Assembly (NCBI RefSeq): GCF_029395675.1 | Contig: NZ_CP115184.1 | Location: forward strand, 62,001 to 126,000 | From: Janibacter cremeus | GTDB taxonomy: Bacteria; Actinomycetota; Actinomycetes; Actinomycetales; Dermatophilaceae | DNA length: 64,000 nucleotides | Direction of reading: 5' to 3' | Shown here: positions 31,285 to 39,841 of the stretch, in pieces | Position numbering within the stretch: the stretch's first letter is position 1 | How the letters are laid out: every line of letters begins with the position of its first letter | Translations under genes and position numbers: made by a program | Notes under the pieces: model-generated | What the model saw: only the letters and a program-made list of their open reading frames with translations | The model's database searches: none | Told to the model about the DNA's origin: nothing

Positions 31285-32439
31285 TTACTCAATAGCCAAT
31301 GTTTGCGCGACCCAAACATCCGCGATTTTCGCTGCATCAAAATTGGAAACCGCTCGCGCGCGAGCAGCACGGCCATGCTCATGGGCTAAATGCGGGTTCA
31401 GAATATAATGACGCATCGCTTGAGCTAACGATTCGACGTTCCGCGGCTCGACCAACAAACCCTCTTGGCCGTCTTCGATCGTCTCGCGGCAGCCCGGCGC
31501 AGTGGTTGTGATAACTGCTCTCCCTGAGGCCATGGCTTCGATAGTACTTCGCGAAGTACCTTCTCGATACGAAGGTAGAACGAAAACAAGTGACCTGGCG
31601 AGAGCCTCTCGGACATCTGCGAGGGGACCCGTTATCGAGATCGGTGCCCCACTGTCTGCGATAATCCGCGCGACTTGCGATTCCTCAAAGCCATCGGGAT
31701 TCTCTCCATCGTGCCACCCGACCAACTCTACTGAGAAATCAAAGCCCTGCCTGGTGAGGAAAGAGCTTGCCTCAATAAGCTCGGACAAGCCTTTGCTGCG
31801 CAGAAATCTCCCTACGAACAAAAACGAAACTTTGCCCTCAGGGTAGGGGAGGGGGGTAAAGTGCGACCGAGTATCGACGCCGGATCCATGAACCACACTC
31901 GCTTCTCGGCCTGCACGCAAAATACCAAGCCTGCTGAAGAGCTCCAAATCATCCGAGTTTTGAAAAACCGTATGGTCGTAACTTGGCAAGGTAATCTTAT
32001 ATAGAAGCAGTTGAATCCGCCGTAGTATGGAGAATCGCGGCCGCATATCTCCAGAGAACCCAACCCCCAACCCCGTTATAACGGCGACCCGGCGGGACCA
32101 ACGGCGCCCTCCGGCGGCGAAACTAGCATAAAGAACGGGCTTAACGCCAAAGGCGACCAAGATCGCACCACGGCGGGCCTTGAGGGCTCGGCGCAGAGAC
32201 CAAACACTGACCAGCTCGCTAACCGGATTGGCTCCACCTCGATTCAACTGAAAATGCCGCTGACTCAATCCTGTAGGGGCGTCATGGTCCCATGCGTTCG
32301 CGGCCATAGGTGATACGCCAACCACCGGGTTTCCACGCTCGAGAAGTTGGGTGACGTAGGTTTTGCGAAAAGAACCGAACGCTCTACCGTGGGCTTCCAC
32401 AATCCAGACCTCACGATGGGTGTGACAATGTGCACTCAC
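31285..32439 (-). CDS. glycosyltransferase family 4
   Basis: A 384-residue GT-B-fold glycosyltransferase. The C-terminal half has the donor-binding features of GT4: FLFVGRFLRSKGLSELIEA near residue 205 and the E-x7-E-like PSYREGTSRSTIEAMASGRA near residue 300. The N-terminal half has the GLGVGFSGDM acceptor-domain region, as in WbuB-like O-antigen enzymes. GTG 32439, with AAGGAG before it, overlaps the GNAT stop by GTGA. This is the last gene of the minus-strand polysaccharide operon. Confidence 0.88.
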   Translation of the reverse strand: MSAHCHTHREVWIVEAHGRAFGSFRKTYVTQLLERGNPVVGVSPMAANAWDHDAPTGLSQRHFQLNRGGANPVSELVSVWSLRRALKARRGAILVAFGVKPVLYASFAAGGRRWSRRVAVITGLGVGFSGDMRPRFSILRRIQLLLYKITLPSYDHTVFQNSDDLELFSRLGILRAGREASVVHGSGVDTRSHFTPLPYPEGKVSFLFVGRFLRSKGLSELIEASSFLTRQGFDFSVELVGWHDGENPDGFEESQVARIIADSGAPISITGPLADVREALARSLVFVLPSYREGTSRSTIEAMASGRAVITTTAPGCRETIEDGQEGLLVEPRNVESLAQAMRHYILNPHLAHEHGRAARARAVSNFDAAKIADVWVAQTLAIE

Positions 32440-33047
32440 GCAAGCTCCTTGGTATAAATGTTCAGAATTCGTCCTTGGCTCCCAGCGCGAGACCCCGCCA
32501 CGCGCCACCCAGAATTTCGGTAGAATCGATTCACATAGTCATTGCCTAACGCGTCAGTCTCAAGCACCATGCACGGGAATCCGCGCCACTGTGCCTCCTT
32601 CTGAAAAGCTCCCAGGAGCAGACGTCCACAGCCTGCACTTGCGGACTGGGGTAGCACCCCGATGGAAGCCAACAGAATGGCTTCAGCTGGCACGGAGTCG
32701 GGCCTAGTAGACCTGTTAGCGGCAGTAAGCCTCTGTGCGAGCGTAAAGATTTTGATGGGACGATGAAGCAGTACGTCGATTCCTGCGATAAGCCAGCCCA
32801 TCGGGTTGGCAACCAAGAGTGCCCAGGCCCGCCCACTTAAGGGGCCGGAACCTGCAACAAACCCAACTATGTTGCCTTCTTTGAGGCAAACTAGGGTGAC
32901 TCCATCGATCTTGATGTATGCCCGATAGAGTTGCTCAAGAAACCGTGGACCAAGTGAGGTCAAGAAAAACCCTTCGAAGGCTGCAGCGTGCACGTTTGCC
33001 ATGACTTTGGCATCTTCTAAGACCGCTTCTCGAACTCGTGGATGCAC
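32436..33047 (-). CDS. GNAT family N-acetyltransferase
   Basis: A 203-residue acetyltransferase. The acetyl-CoA-binding segment is LASIGVLPQSASAGCGRLLL near residue 130, followed by LETDALGNDYVNRFYRNSGW, the final strand-helix of the GNAT fold. In this locus it could N-acetylate an amino sugar made by the DegT aminotransferase; that is inference. The GTG at 33047 follows AGGAG by seven bases and overlaps the upstream gene by 31 bp. Confidence 0.85.
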   Translation of the reverse strand: MHPRVREAVLEDAKVMANVHAAAFEGFFLTSLGPRFLEQLYRAYIKIDGVTLVCLKEGNIVGFVAGSGPLSGRAWALLVANPMGWLIAGIDVLLHRPIKIFTLAQRLTAANRSTRPDSVPAEAILLASIGVLPQSASAGCGRLLLGAFQKEAQWRGFPCMVLETDALGNDYVNRFYRNSGWRVAGSRAGSQGRILNIYTKELA

Positions 33048-33691
33048 GATTCGGCTCCTAGCCTTTCGATAATTCGCTGCCGAGCTTTGTTGCTAACTGC
33101 ATGGAGACCCATGAGCCTAGCGAGAGTACCAAAGAGGATAGCCATATCGGTGGCGGTCGTCGCAGTCTCGGCATACTTCACGTACATGCAACACTTGAAG
33201 GGAATGAGAACTTCTTCGTAGTACGTGTTGGGCCGAGCTTGATTGGCCAGCAACGCGCCCTCGTCGATGAGTAGCCAACTTGCCGGGTCGGTTATTCCTG
33301 GTCGCACGGACAACGAGATGCGCCGCGATGCAGTCGGCCACTTAGCCACGTAGTACGGAACTTCAGGTCGTGGGCCGACAAGTGACATACTTCCCCTGAG
33401 GACGTTCCAGAGCTGGGGGATTTCGTCCAACTTAGTTTTTCGTAGTATGGCTCCGACGCGGGTGATGCGGGGGTCGTCCTCACCGGTAAATAGCGGCCCG
33501 GGCGAGCCAGCGCGCATGGATCGAAACTTCAGGATCTCAAATGTTCCGCCTCCGCGACCGACCCTCTCCTGAACATAGAACACTGGTTTGCCTTCGACCA
33601 CTCGCAATAAGAGTGCGAGCAGCAGAAGTAGGGGGCTAAGCAGAACGAGGGCCGACCCGGCAGAGAGGACGTCAATGGTCCGTTTAACCAT
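33017..33691 (-). CDS. phosphoglycosyl transferase (initiating sugar transferase, PglC/WcaJ family)
   Basis: A 224-residue monotopic enzyme that moves a sugar-1-phosphate onto undecaprenyl phosphate and so starts the repeat unit. It has an N-terminal re-entrant hydrophobic helix ([20 protein letters not shown]), then [21 protein letters not shown], the catalytic Asp-Glu dyad in [20 protein letters not shown], and GPRPEVP. The small size fits the minimal PglC type without the extra membrane domain of WbaP. ATG 33691 overlaps the aminotransferase stop. Confidence 0.92.
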   Translation of the reverse strand: MVKRTIDVLSAGSALVLLSPLLLLLALLLRVVEGKPVFYVQERVGRGGGTFEILKFRSMRAGSPGPLFTGEDDPRITRVGAILRKTKLDEIPQLWNVLRGSMSLVGPRPEVPYYVAKWPTASRRISLSVRPGITDPASWLLIDEGALLANQARPNTYYEEVLIPFKCCMYVKYAETATTATDMAILFGTLARLMGLHAVSNKARQRIIERLGAESCIHEFEKRS

Positions 33692-34868
33692 GGCACCACT
33701 CTCGTACGGCGGAAATGACACGTTCCACCTGATCATCTGACATAGCTGAAAAGATCGGAAGCGACAAGGCTAGCTCAGCGCACGCCTCAGCATTGGCCAC
33801 GTCGCCCCAAGTCCAGCGTGCATTAGCCTCCCAAAAAGACAACCTATGCAGGGGTGTAAAGTGAACCGAAGTACCTATGCCCTTCTCCTTCAAAAAGCGA
33901 GCTAACGCATCTCGACCCCCCTTGCGTTTTGAGGGGATCTGTAGAACGTACAGATGCCAGGCGTGTAGACCCTTGCTGGCTGTCATGGGAGGCGCACCCA
34001 GTTCCAGGGCCGCAAATGCGGATGAATAGCGTCTTGCGATTTCGCTGCGTCTCGCCAGCATCTGTTCCGACCGAGATAGTTGCACACGTCCTAGTGAGGC
34101 TGCAATATCGGTCATGTTGTATTTGTATCCAGGTGCGATGACGTCGTAATTCCACCCTGAAGTGTTACCTCGGTAGCGATCGTAGACATCGCGGTCGATT
34201 CCGTGGAGACGCATGGTTCGCATTCGTGACGCCGCGTCGGAGTCAGGGGTTAATACCATTCCTCCCTCGCCGGTGCACAGGGTCTTAGTCGCGTAGAAAC
34301 TGAAGACGGTTGCGAAACTTCCGCCTGCACCAACCATCTCGCCTTCCGTGGAACGTGCAGGAAAGGCGTGCGCGGCATCCTCAATCACGTAAACTTGAGT
34401 GGCTTGGGCGAATTCGGTCAACGCTTGCGAACTCAACGCTCTGCCCGCGAAGTGCACTGGAATGATGGCTTTGGTGTTACTGCTCATTACCCGACTGGCG
34501 GAATCCAAGTCAATGTTCAATGTTTGCGGATCAACATCCGCCAAGACCGGAGTCGCCCCAAGATATGCGCACACCTCAGCAGTTGCGGTGAAGGTCCACG
34601 TAGGTACGATCACCTCATCGCCAGGGCCAATGCCTGCGGCCTCGAGGGCCAAATGTAGACCGGCGGTTGCGGAGTTAACGGCCACTGGGACCGGAGGCGC
34701 GTGTCCTCCGTCCACGAACCTGGCGAATTCAGCCTCAAAAGCGGCTACTTGCGGACCGCTAGTGAGCCAGCCAGAGGCCACCGCCTCCGCGACGGCGGCC
34801 GTCTCTCGCTCGGTCATGTCGGGAACTGCAAAAGGTATTGCCGACTCGTGCGTGGACACTAGATCCAT
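33684..34868 (-). CDS. DegT/DnrJ/EryC1/StrS family sugar aminotransferase
   Basis: A 394-residue PLP enzyme. VNSATAGLHLALEAAGIGPG near residue 66 is the phosphate-binding region. VIEDAAHAFPA near 157 contacts the cofactor, and SFYATKTLCTGEGGM near 187 holds the Schiff-base lysine. With the WbpM/PglF-like dehydratase of the same operon it should give a UDP-4-amino-4,6-dideoxy sugar. The ATG at 34868 overlaps the preceding stop as TGATG. Confidence 0.92.
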   Translation of the reverse strand: MDLVSTHESAIPFAVPDMTERETAAVAEAVASGWLTSGPQVAAFEAEFARFVDGGHAPPVPVAVNSATAGLHLALEAAGIGPGDEVIVPTWTFTATAEVCAYLGATPVLADVDPQTLNIDLDSASRVMSSNTKAIIPVHFAGRALSSQALTEFAQATQVYVIEDAAHAFPARSTEGEMVGAGGSFATVFSFYATKTLCTGEGGMVLTPDSDAASRMRTMRLHGIDRDVYDRYRGNTSGWNYDVIAPGYKYNMTDIAASLGRVQLSRSEQMLARRSEIARRYSSAFAALELGAPPMTASKGLHAWHLYVLQIPSKRKGGRDALARFLKEKGIGTSVHFTPLHRLSFWEANARWTWGDVANAEACAELALSLPIFSAMSDDQVERVISAVREWCHG

Positions 34869-35377
34869 CACACCTTTCGCTGACGGATAATGCGGGCGGG
34901 ATTGCCGACTACGGTGGCGCCGGGCGGCACGTCTTTAGCGACCACGCTGCCAGCTCCAACTGCTGCCCCTCGACCAATGGTCACACCAGGAAGGACGATT
35001 ACCCTACCGCCAAGAAAGACATCCTCTTCAACGAAGATTTCCCCGCGAGTCGATACCTCATCTCGGAAGCGTCCGTAGTCCTTGGGGACAGGATGATCTC
35101 CAGTTATGAAGTAGCAGTATGGGCCCATTGTCACATGGGGACCGATATGAACGCCGCCGCTCAAGATGGAACCTTCACCAACGCCGCCGTGATCCGCGAC
35201 CGAACAGTCCCAACTGAGACGCGCGTGACGGTTGATGTTGGCCTTGCGGGACACATGAGCGAAGTGTGAGGCGCAGTAGGCGCGGAAGGGGCGCAATGGG
35301 CGAACCCAGCTTGGGAACCGCGATGCAACCAGTTGGTAGAGGGCCCACCAGAACAGTCTCTTAGGTGTGTACTTCAT
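34868..35377 (-). CDS. left-handed beta-helix O-acetyltransferase
   Basis: A 169-residue hexapeptide-repeat acyltransferase of the WcaF/maltose acetyltransferase type. Hexapeptide rungs run through GGVHIGPHVTMGPYCYFITG; the catalytic histidine is probably that of GDHPVP. The rungs resume in VFLGGRVIVLPGVTIG and end with PPGATVVGNPARII. It probably decorates the polysaccharide or its precursor with acetyl groups. GGAGAAATA precedes ATG 35377, which overlaps the upstream stop (TAATG). Confidence 0.88.
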   Translation of the reverse strand: MKYTPKRLFWWALYQLVASRFPSWVRPLRPFRAYCASHFAHVSRKANINRHARLSWDCSVADHGGVGEGSILSGGVHIGPHVTMGPYCYFITGDHPVPKDYGRFRDEVSTRGEIFVEEDVFLGGRVIVLPGVTIGRGAAVGAGSVVAKDVPPGATVVGNPARIIRQRKV

Positions 35378-36462
35378 TATTTCTCCTTTGTGCCTTTGAT
35401 TACTTCGCGCCAAAGAACGCGGACAGACTCTGTGTCTGGAACGGACTGGGCCGCGCCTCGAGGTAGGGACAACAACGAGCCTAGCTTGTCTGAGAACCCC
35501 TCAGGATCATATGGGTCGCTGACTACTACGTTGTCTGGAAAGGAGTCCATCAGTTCCATCATGGCGTTGTTCTTGACGCCGAGCACACGGCACCCGGCAG
35601 CGAGCGCCTGTAATGCGACATTCGGCATACCCTCAAATAGGGTCGTGTTGAGGAGGACTCTATGCCTCGCGCATACTCCTCTAACGTCATCAACCCAGCC
35701 GAGGTTCACAGTATTCGACGGAGCTGAAGGTAGTTCCCGACCGATCACAGTGAAACGTGCCTTCGGGTATCGGTTGGCAAGATGCAGCAGCAATTGCTGG
35801 CTCGCTTCGGTCGCATCCTTGCGGTGGTACCAAAGGACGTCGCCACTCACGCCTATATTACTCGCGGAGCTGGCGCAGTCTGTAACGGCGTTGGGAACGT
35901 AAAACCGTCCACTGAGCGTCGACGGAAGATGTTCTTCAGCGTCCCGAAGGAGATGACGTCCCGGCGCAACTAATGTTGCACCCTTAGTTATCCAGCGCAT
36001 GTGTAGCCTGGACGGCCATTTCTGAGATCGTGCGACCGGTTCGCTCCGTGCCCCCATGCGCGCCCCGCCGGTGAGTCGAATGATATGGCTTGCTGACGTA
36101 CTACGAGCAGCGATGCTAGCAGCAGTGGACGCAGCTCCAAGTTGGAGACTGAGTACAGTCTCCGGCTTGGCTTGTATGGCACGGATGGTTCCCACAGTTA
36201 GAAAGTAGATTTGGCCTAGCGCCTTCAATCGACCACGGAAAAGGGGTGGCCAACCAACACGAACCACTCGGAGTTCCTCGGGTGTGTCGTGGACGTCCTT
36301 AGGTAATTGGGCGCCAGTATTGCGAGTCACTACACTCGTATCGATATCTTCGTGAAGGCTGCCCAGTACCGTCCGCAGCTGGCGTTCAGCGCCACCTTCA
36401 ACGGGATAGAAACTGCTGGTAAGAAGAACGAGCCGGTGGCGCCGTTGGGGTGCACTCTTCAT
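35377..36462 (-). CDS. glycosyltransferase family 4
   Basis: A 361-residue GT-B enzyme with the N-terminal motif SSFYPVEGGAERQLRTVLGS (acceptor side). The C-terminal donor site has FTVIGRELP and LLNTTLFEGMPNVALQALAA, with the E-x7-E pattern slightly altered. It acts on lipid-linked repeat-unit intermediates at the cytoplasmic face. It overlaps the Wzy gene by 65 bp, an unusually long overlap. Confidence 0.85.
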   Translation of the reverse strand: MKSAPQRRHRLVLLTSSFYPVEGGAERQLRTVLGSLHEDIDTSVVTRNTGAQLPKDVHDTPEELRVVRVGWPPLFRGRLKALGQIYFLTVGTIRAIQAKPETVLSLQLGAASTAASIAARSTSASHIIRLTGGARMGARSEPVARSQKWPSRLHMRWITKGATLVAPGRHLLRDAEEHLPSTLSGRFYVPNAVTDCASSASNIGVSGDVLWYHRKDATEASQQLLLHLANRYPKARFTVIGRELPSAPSNTVNLGWVDDVRGVCARHRVLLNTTLFEGMPNVALQALAAGCRVLGVKNNAMMELMDSFPDNVVVSDPYDPEGFSDKLGSLLSLPRGAAQSVPDTESVRVLWREVIKGTKEK

Positions 36463-37582
36463 TCCCTGATTCCTTATTGTTTTTAGGGCCAATTCCGATC
36501 GCGGCGGCCAGGATGAGCCAAGAGAGAGGTTGGTGGTGCAAATTCTGTACGAGTTGGAGGAGGGCGAGGGCGAAGAGGCTCAACTGAACCGGATGGCCAA
36601 AAGGAAGTCGAGCAACCCTACTAATAGCAATAAGGAGGATGGCCAACCACATAAGACCAGCAAGGACGCCCGCTTGGGCCATAAGCGCTAGGGGGGTAGA
36701 ATGCGCGGAGCCTTCAAGGCCGAGGCCCGATACATGCGTTGCTCCACTGCCGAATACAGGCGCGTTGGAGATGGTCTCGACAGCCGCATAGTAGTACGGC
36801 AATCGATCGCCCAAAGTGGTCAAGTCGCTCTGTACTAGGTCAGTAGCGGACAAATTGTAGACGACGAGTGCGAATGCGACTCCAATACTGATTAAAGCCC
36901 AAGGAAAGAATCTCCGCGGGAGTTGGCTGGTGAGCCATAGGAGTGCAGTGATGGCAATTGCTATCATCCCCTGTCGGGACTCCGACAGGAAGATGGAATG
37001 ACCTGTGACGATTACCAGTGCTAACTGTTTGAGGCCAGCGAGGTGACGACTTCTTTTCAGGGTCGCGAGGCCGAAGGGAAGCATCAGCGCGACGCCGAAG
37101 GCCAGGCGGTTGGGATTCCCACTCAGAGCTGCAAATCGGGATGCCTGGTCCGTAATCAGGTACTGCAACCAAGCCGCTCCGATGAAAACGATGTAGACGC
37201 GCCCAACTGCCTCAACCATGCGGTCGACGGAAGATCTTGCCACGAACACAACTGCGATAAGCGACGCAAAAAGCGCATAGAACACGCCTGCCCCGGCCGC
37301 ACCACTGCTGGCCGAGCCAATCCATACCAAGAGGGCGGAGAGGAGGCCGACAGTTCTTAGCCGACTGTAGACATCACCGCTTGGCATTCTGGTGATGAGG
37401 AATCCGCCTAGCCCTGCGCCCATGAGAGCATAGCCAATTGCAATGAGGTTACTATGCACACCGCCAGAGAAGGACAGGACGATGCCCGTTCCGAACAGCA
37501 GACTGGGAGTTAGTAGCGCCACGTATAAGCAAATCAGGGCACCAATAGAGAAAATTAGAATAGGTGGGCCGAAGGTCAGCAA
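36398..37582 (-). CDS. O-antigen polymerase/ligase family protein (Wzy-like)
   Basis: A 394-residue protein with ten to twelve hydrophobic helices. A long periplasmic loop holds RLPYYYAAVETISNAPVFGS and GSAHSTPLALMAQAGVLAG, the Wzy_C-type motif with the H-S-x-P-L-x-L pattern. It should polymerise lipid-linked repeat units outside the membrane. The TTG at 37582 starts within the stop of the preceding gene and is uncertain. Confidence 0.85.
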   Translation of the reverse strand: MLTFGPPILIFSIGALICLYVALLTPSLLFGTGIVLSFSGGVHSNLIAIGYALMGAGLGGFLITRMPSGDVYSRLRTVGLLSALLVWIGSASSGAAGAGVFYALFASLIAVVFVARSSVDRMVEAVGRVYIVFIGAAWLQYLITDQASRFAALSGNPNRLAFGVALMLPFGLATLKRSRHLAGLKQLALVIVTGHSIFLSESRQGMIAIAITALLWLTSQLPRRFFPWALISIGVAFALVVYNLSATDLVQSDLTTLGDRLPYYYAAVETISNAPVFGSGATHVSGLGLEGSAHSTPLALMAQAGVLAGLMWLAILLIAISRVARLPFGHPVQLSLFALALLQLVQNLHHQPLSWLILAAAIGIGPKNNKESGNEECTPTAPPARSSYQQFLSR

Positions 37583-38667
37583 GGGCTTGGCGCTTCGCGA
37601 TTACGAAGAACGTTGTCCAAGAACGCGCAACTGTATGCCGTCAAAGTCCACGAGTTTGTGATGCGGACCCTCTCTGGAGCATCGAGTGGGGCGGAGGGTG
37701 CAATATCGAGCAAGGCTTGGGTGACCTCGTCCATGCTGGGTTCTGGAGAGAGGAGGCGGTGAACCGTGCCCTGCAATACTGAGTCTGTTGAACCGACGTC
37801 AGTGGCAATGATTCTGCATCCTCGAGAAGCCGCCTCAAGCAGAACGCGAGGGACGCTTTCACTTAGCGACGTGTGGAGGACAACGTCGACCTCGTCGTAG
37901 TCCGACGGTTCCATGGTGTGATTAGTTATCGCTTGTACTCGCGCCAGTTCTGGAATTTCCCACCGAGCCAACTCGCTCGGGAGCCACTCTGCGCTATCTG
38001 TATAGATGATCAATTCTGCACGGATGCGGCTAGAGAGAAAGGCACGAACGCCTAATACTTGATTCTTTTCCGGTCGATGGTTTCCTATCATCGCAATCCG
38101 GAGGGGCCGCTTTGTCCGCGGAGTAAGCGTGGAGAACCACTCGTCCGGAAGTGCTGGGGGTAGTACGTGAATCCGTTTCGCCGCGATCCCATGGGCTATG
38201 AGATGTTCCTTCACCGCCTGAGAGTTGGCGAGGAATTTGTTACCGGCTTGAGTCGCTCTATCTAGGGCATGCCACCACGTCGGCCAGTTCATGTCTAGTC
38301 CATTCCTGGCGTTGTACAACGAGCCAGATATGATTCCTAGCACAGAGAGGGCTCTCGCCGGGAGAGTCATCCTCATCCCGTATGTCACGACTGCGTTCGC
38401 GTTTATCTGGGAGCAGCGTTTCAGGGCGGAGGTGACGCTCTTTTCTGGATGCAGTGTCGTGAAATGCTTTTTGAAGAACTGGCTGGCCGCGGAATTGCCG
38501 CTAGACACGTTCACTGCTATGACTTCGGTGCCCCTGCTCCTCAGCAGCGAGGCGACCTCGCCAGCGCGGCGTTCTGATCCGCCAATGCGGTCGGTCCTAA
38601 AGAGGAACACGAGGCAAGAGTGACGTTTGCCCGAATTAACTGACGGGATGGACTGGTTCCGGGTCAT
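37576..38667 (-). CDS. glycosyltransferase (GT4-like)
   Basis: A 363-residue GT-B protein. RTDRIGGSERRAGEVASLLR near residue 25 is the acceptor-side glycine-rich loop. MIGNHRPEKNQVLGVRAFL near residue 194 opens the C-terminal domain, and TSLSESVPRVLLEAASRGC near residue 270 is the donor-binding E-x7-E region. ATG 38667 starts inside the end of the wzx gene (overlap of 32 bp). Confidence 0.85.
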   Translation of the reverse strand: MTRNQSIPSVNSGKRHSCLVFLFRTDRIGGSERRAGEVASLLRSRGTEVIAVNVSSGNSAASQFFKKHFTTLHPEKSVTSALKRCSQINANAVVTYGMRMTLPARALSVLGIISGSLYNARNGLDMNWPTWWHALDRATQAGNKFLANSQAVKEHLIAHGIAAKRIHVLPPALPDEWFSTLTPRTKRPLRIAMIGNHRPEKNQVLGVRAFLSSRIRAELIIYTDSAEWLPSELARWEIPELARVQAITNHTMEPSDYDEVDVVLHTSLSESVPRVLLEAASRGCRIIATDVGSTDSVLQGTVHRLLSPEPSMDEVTQALLDIAPSAPLDAPERVRITNSWTLTAYSCAFLDNVLRNREAPSPC

Positions 38668-39841
38668 GATTAGTTCGGTCCTTTCCAATGAAGTACTTGA
38701 GAGCGAATGTGGTCATCGCCAAACATGAGACCGACCAAGCTGCCGCGATTCCTACCTCTTCGAGGGGCCGCATAAGAAGAGCGGTCGTCATGAGGACTGC
38801 CACTCCAAGAATGGCTAGCTTCGTGTAGTCTTTGGCAGAACCTGTAATTCGAAGGTGCGTTATTGCGACCTGCACAATGCTGTAAGCAACCACACCAGGG
38901 ATCGCTGCGTACATAACGGGTATAGATTTCGCGAAGTCGGCGCCAAACAGCGGGACGATGGCGTAAGTTCCGACTCCCGCTATGAGTGCCCCGGAAGCTG
39001 TTGCTAATATTGCTGACTGCAAGAGGCGTCGAGTGGTTCGGTCGGGTCCCGAGCCCGACGCTTCGTGGAGTGTTTGATGGGCTACTTGCTGGGGGATGAC
39101 ATTGGCCAGCATCGCTAGTGACGTGCCGACGGAATAGATTCCTGCTGAGCTGGCGCCCAAGAGCCAGGCAGCGATGAGTACGTCGGCTTTAAGTGTCGCT
39201 GTATGAAACAGCCTTCCCACTTGCCATTCGCTCGATGTTCGGAGGACGGCCTGGAGTGGGACTACGCCATCTTCGACGTCTGAGTGATGCTGATCCGAGA
39301 TGATCAGCGGAAGGGCGATTAGTGTGAGTGGTGTTAGGAAACTGAGTGCAGTGGCAGCAAAGATGTTACTTGAAGTAAGGGCATCGAGGTGCGCCAATAC
39401 CAATACACCCGAGCCCAGTGTGAGGGGTTGAAGGACGCCAGTCCAATTGGCGATGGCGGGACCTCTGAGTCCAACGAGAACCACAGTCGTGATGGTCATA
39501 GCGGCATGTACTGTCGCTCCAGCGACAAGCCAAAAGACTTTCGAGTCGTAAATTGCGGCCGTAATCGCCGCTGCGCTAGACAGAACCAGAAACAGAATGG
39601 TTATAGTGAGGATAGGTCTTAGTAGACCTATGGGAATGGAGGATTCGCGGCGCACCCGCAGTGCCTGTTGCCCGATATCGAAGTTCAGAACAGTGGAGCC
39701 TAGGATGACAGCGGCGGTATATGCGCTTGCTACCCCTTTAAGATCGGGTCCTCCGAGCCTTGCGATCAAGATCCCGACGCTGATGCCCAAGCCGAGGGCA
39801 AGAAGCCGCAGCCCTGACGCCCTAACGAGTGGCGTGAACAT
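38636..39841 (-). CDS. lipid-linked oligosaccharide flippase (Wzx/MATE-like)
   Basis: A 401-residue membrane protein with about twelve hydrophobic helices, in the polysaccharide-exporter superfamily. ARLGGPDLKGVASAYTAAVI opens the protein after the first helix, and LKADVLIAAWLLGASSAGIY lies mid-protein, as in Wzx. It should flip undecaprenyl-linked repeat units to the outside. The ATG at 39841 fits the family N-terminus; a much longer upstream frame crosses the dehydratase gene and is discarded. Confidence 0.85.
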   Translation of the reverse strand: MFTPLVRASGLRLLALGLGISVGILIARLGGPDLKGVASAYTAAVILGSTVLNFDIGQQALRVRRESSIPIGLLRPILTITILFLVLSSAAAITAAIYDSKVFWLVAGATVHAAMTITTVVLVGLRGPAIANWTGVLQPLTLGSGVLVLAHLDALTSSNIFAATALSFLTPLTLIALPLIISDQHHSDVEDGVVPLQAVLRTSSEWQVGRLFHTATLKADVLIAAWLLGASSAGIYSVGTSLAMLANVIPQQVAHQTLHEASGSGPDRTTRRLLQSAILATASGALIAGVGTYAIVPLFGADFAKSIPVMYAAIPGVVAYSIVQVAITHLRITGSAKDYTKLAILGVAVLMTTALLMRPLEEVGIAAAWSVSCLAMTTFALKYFIGKDRTNHDPEPVHPVS

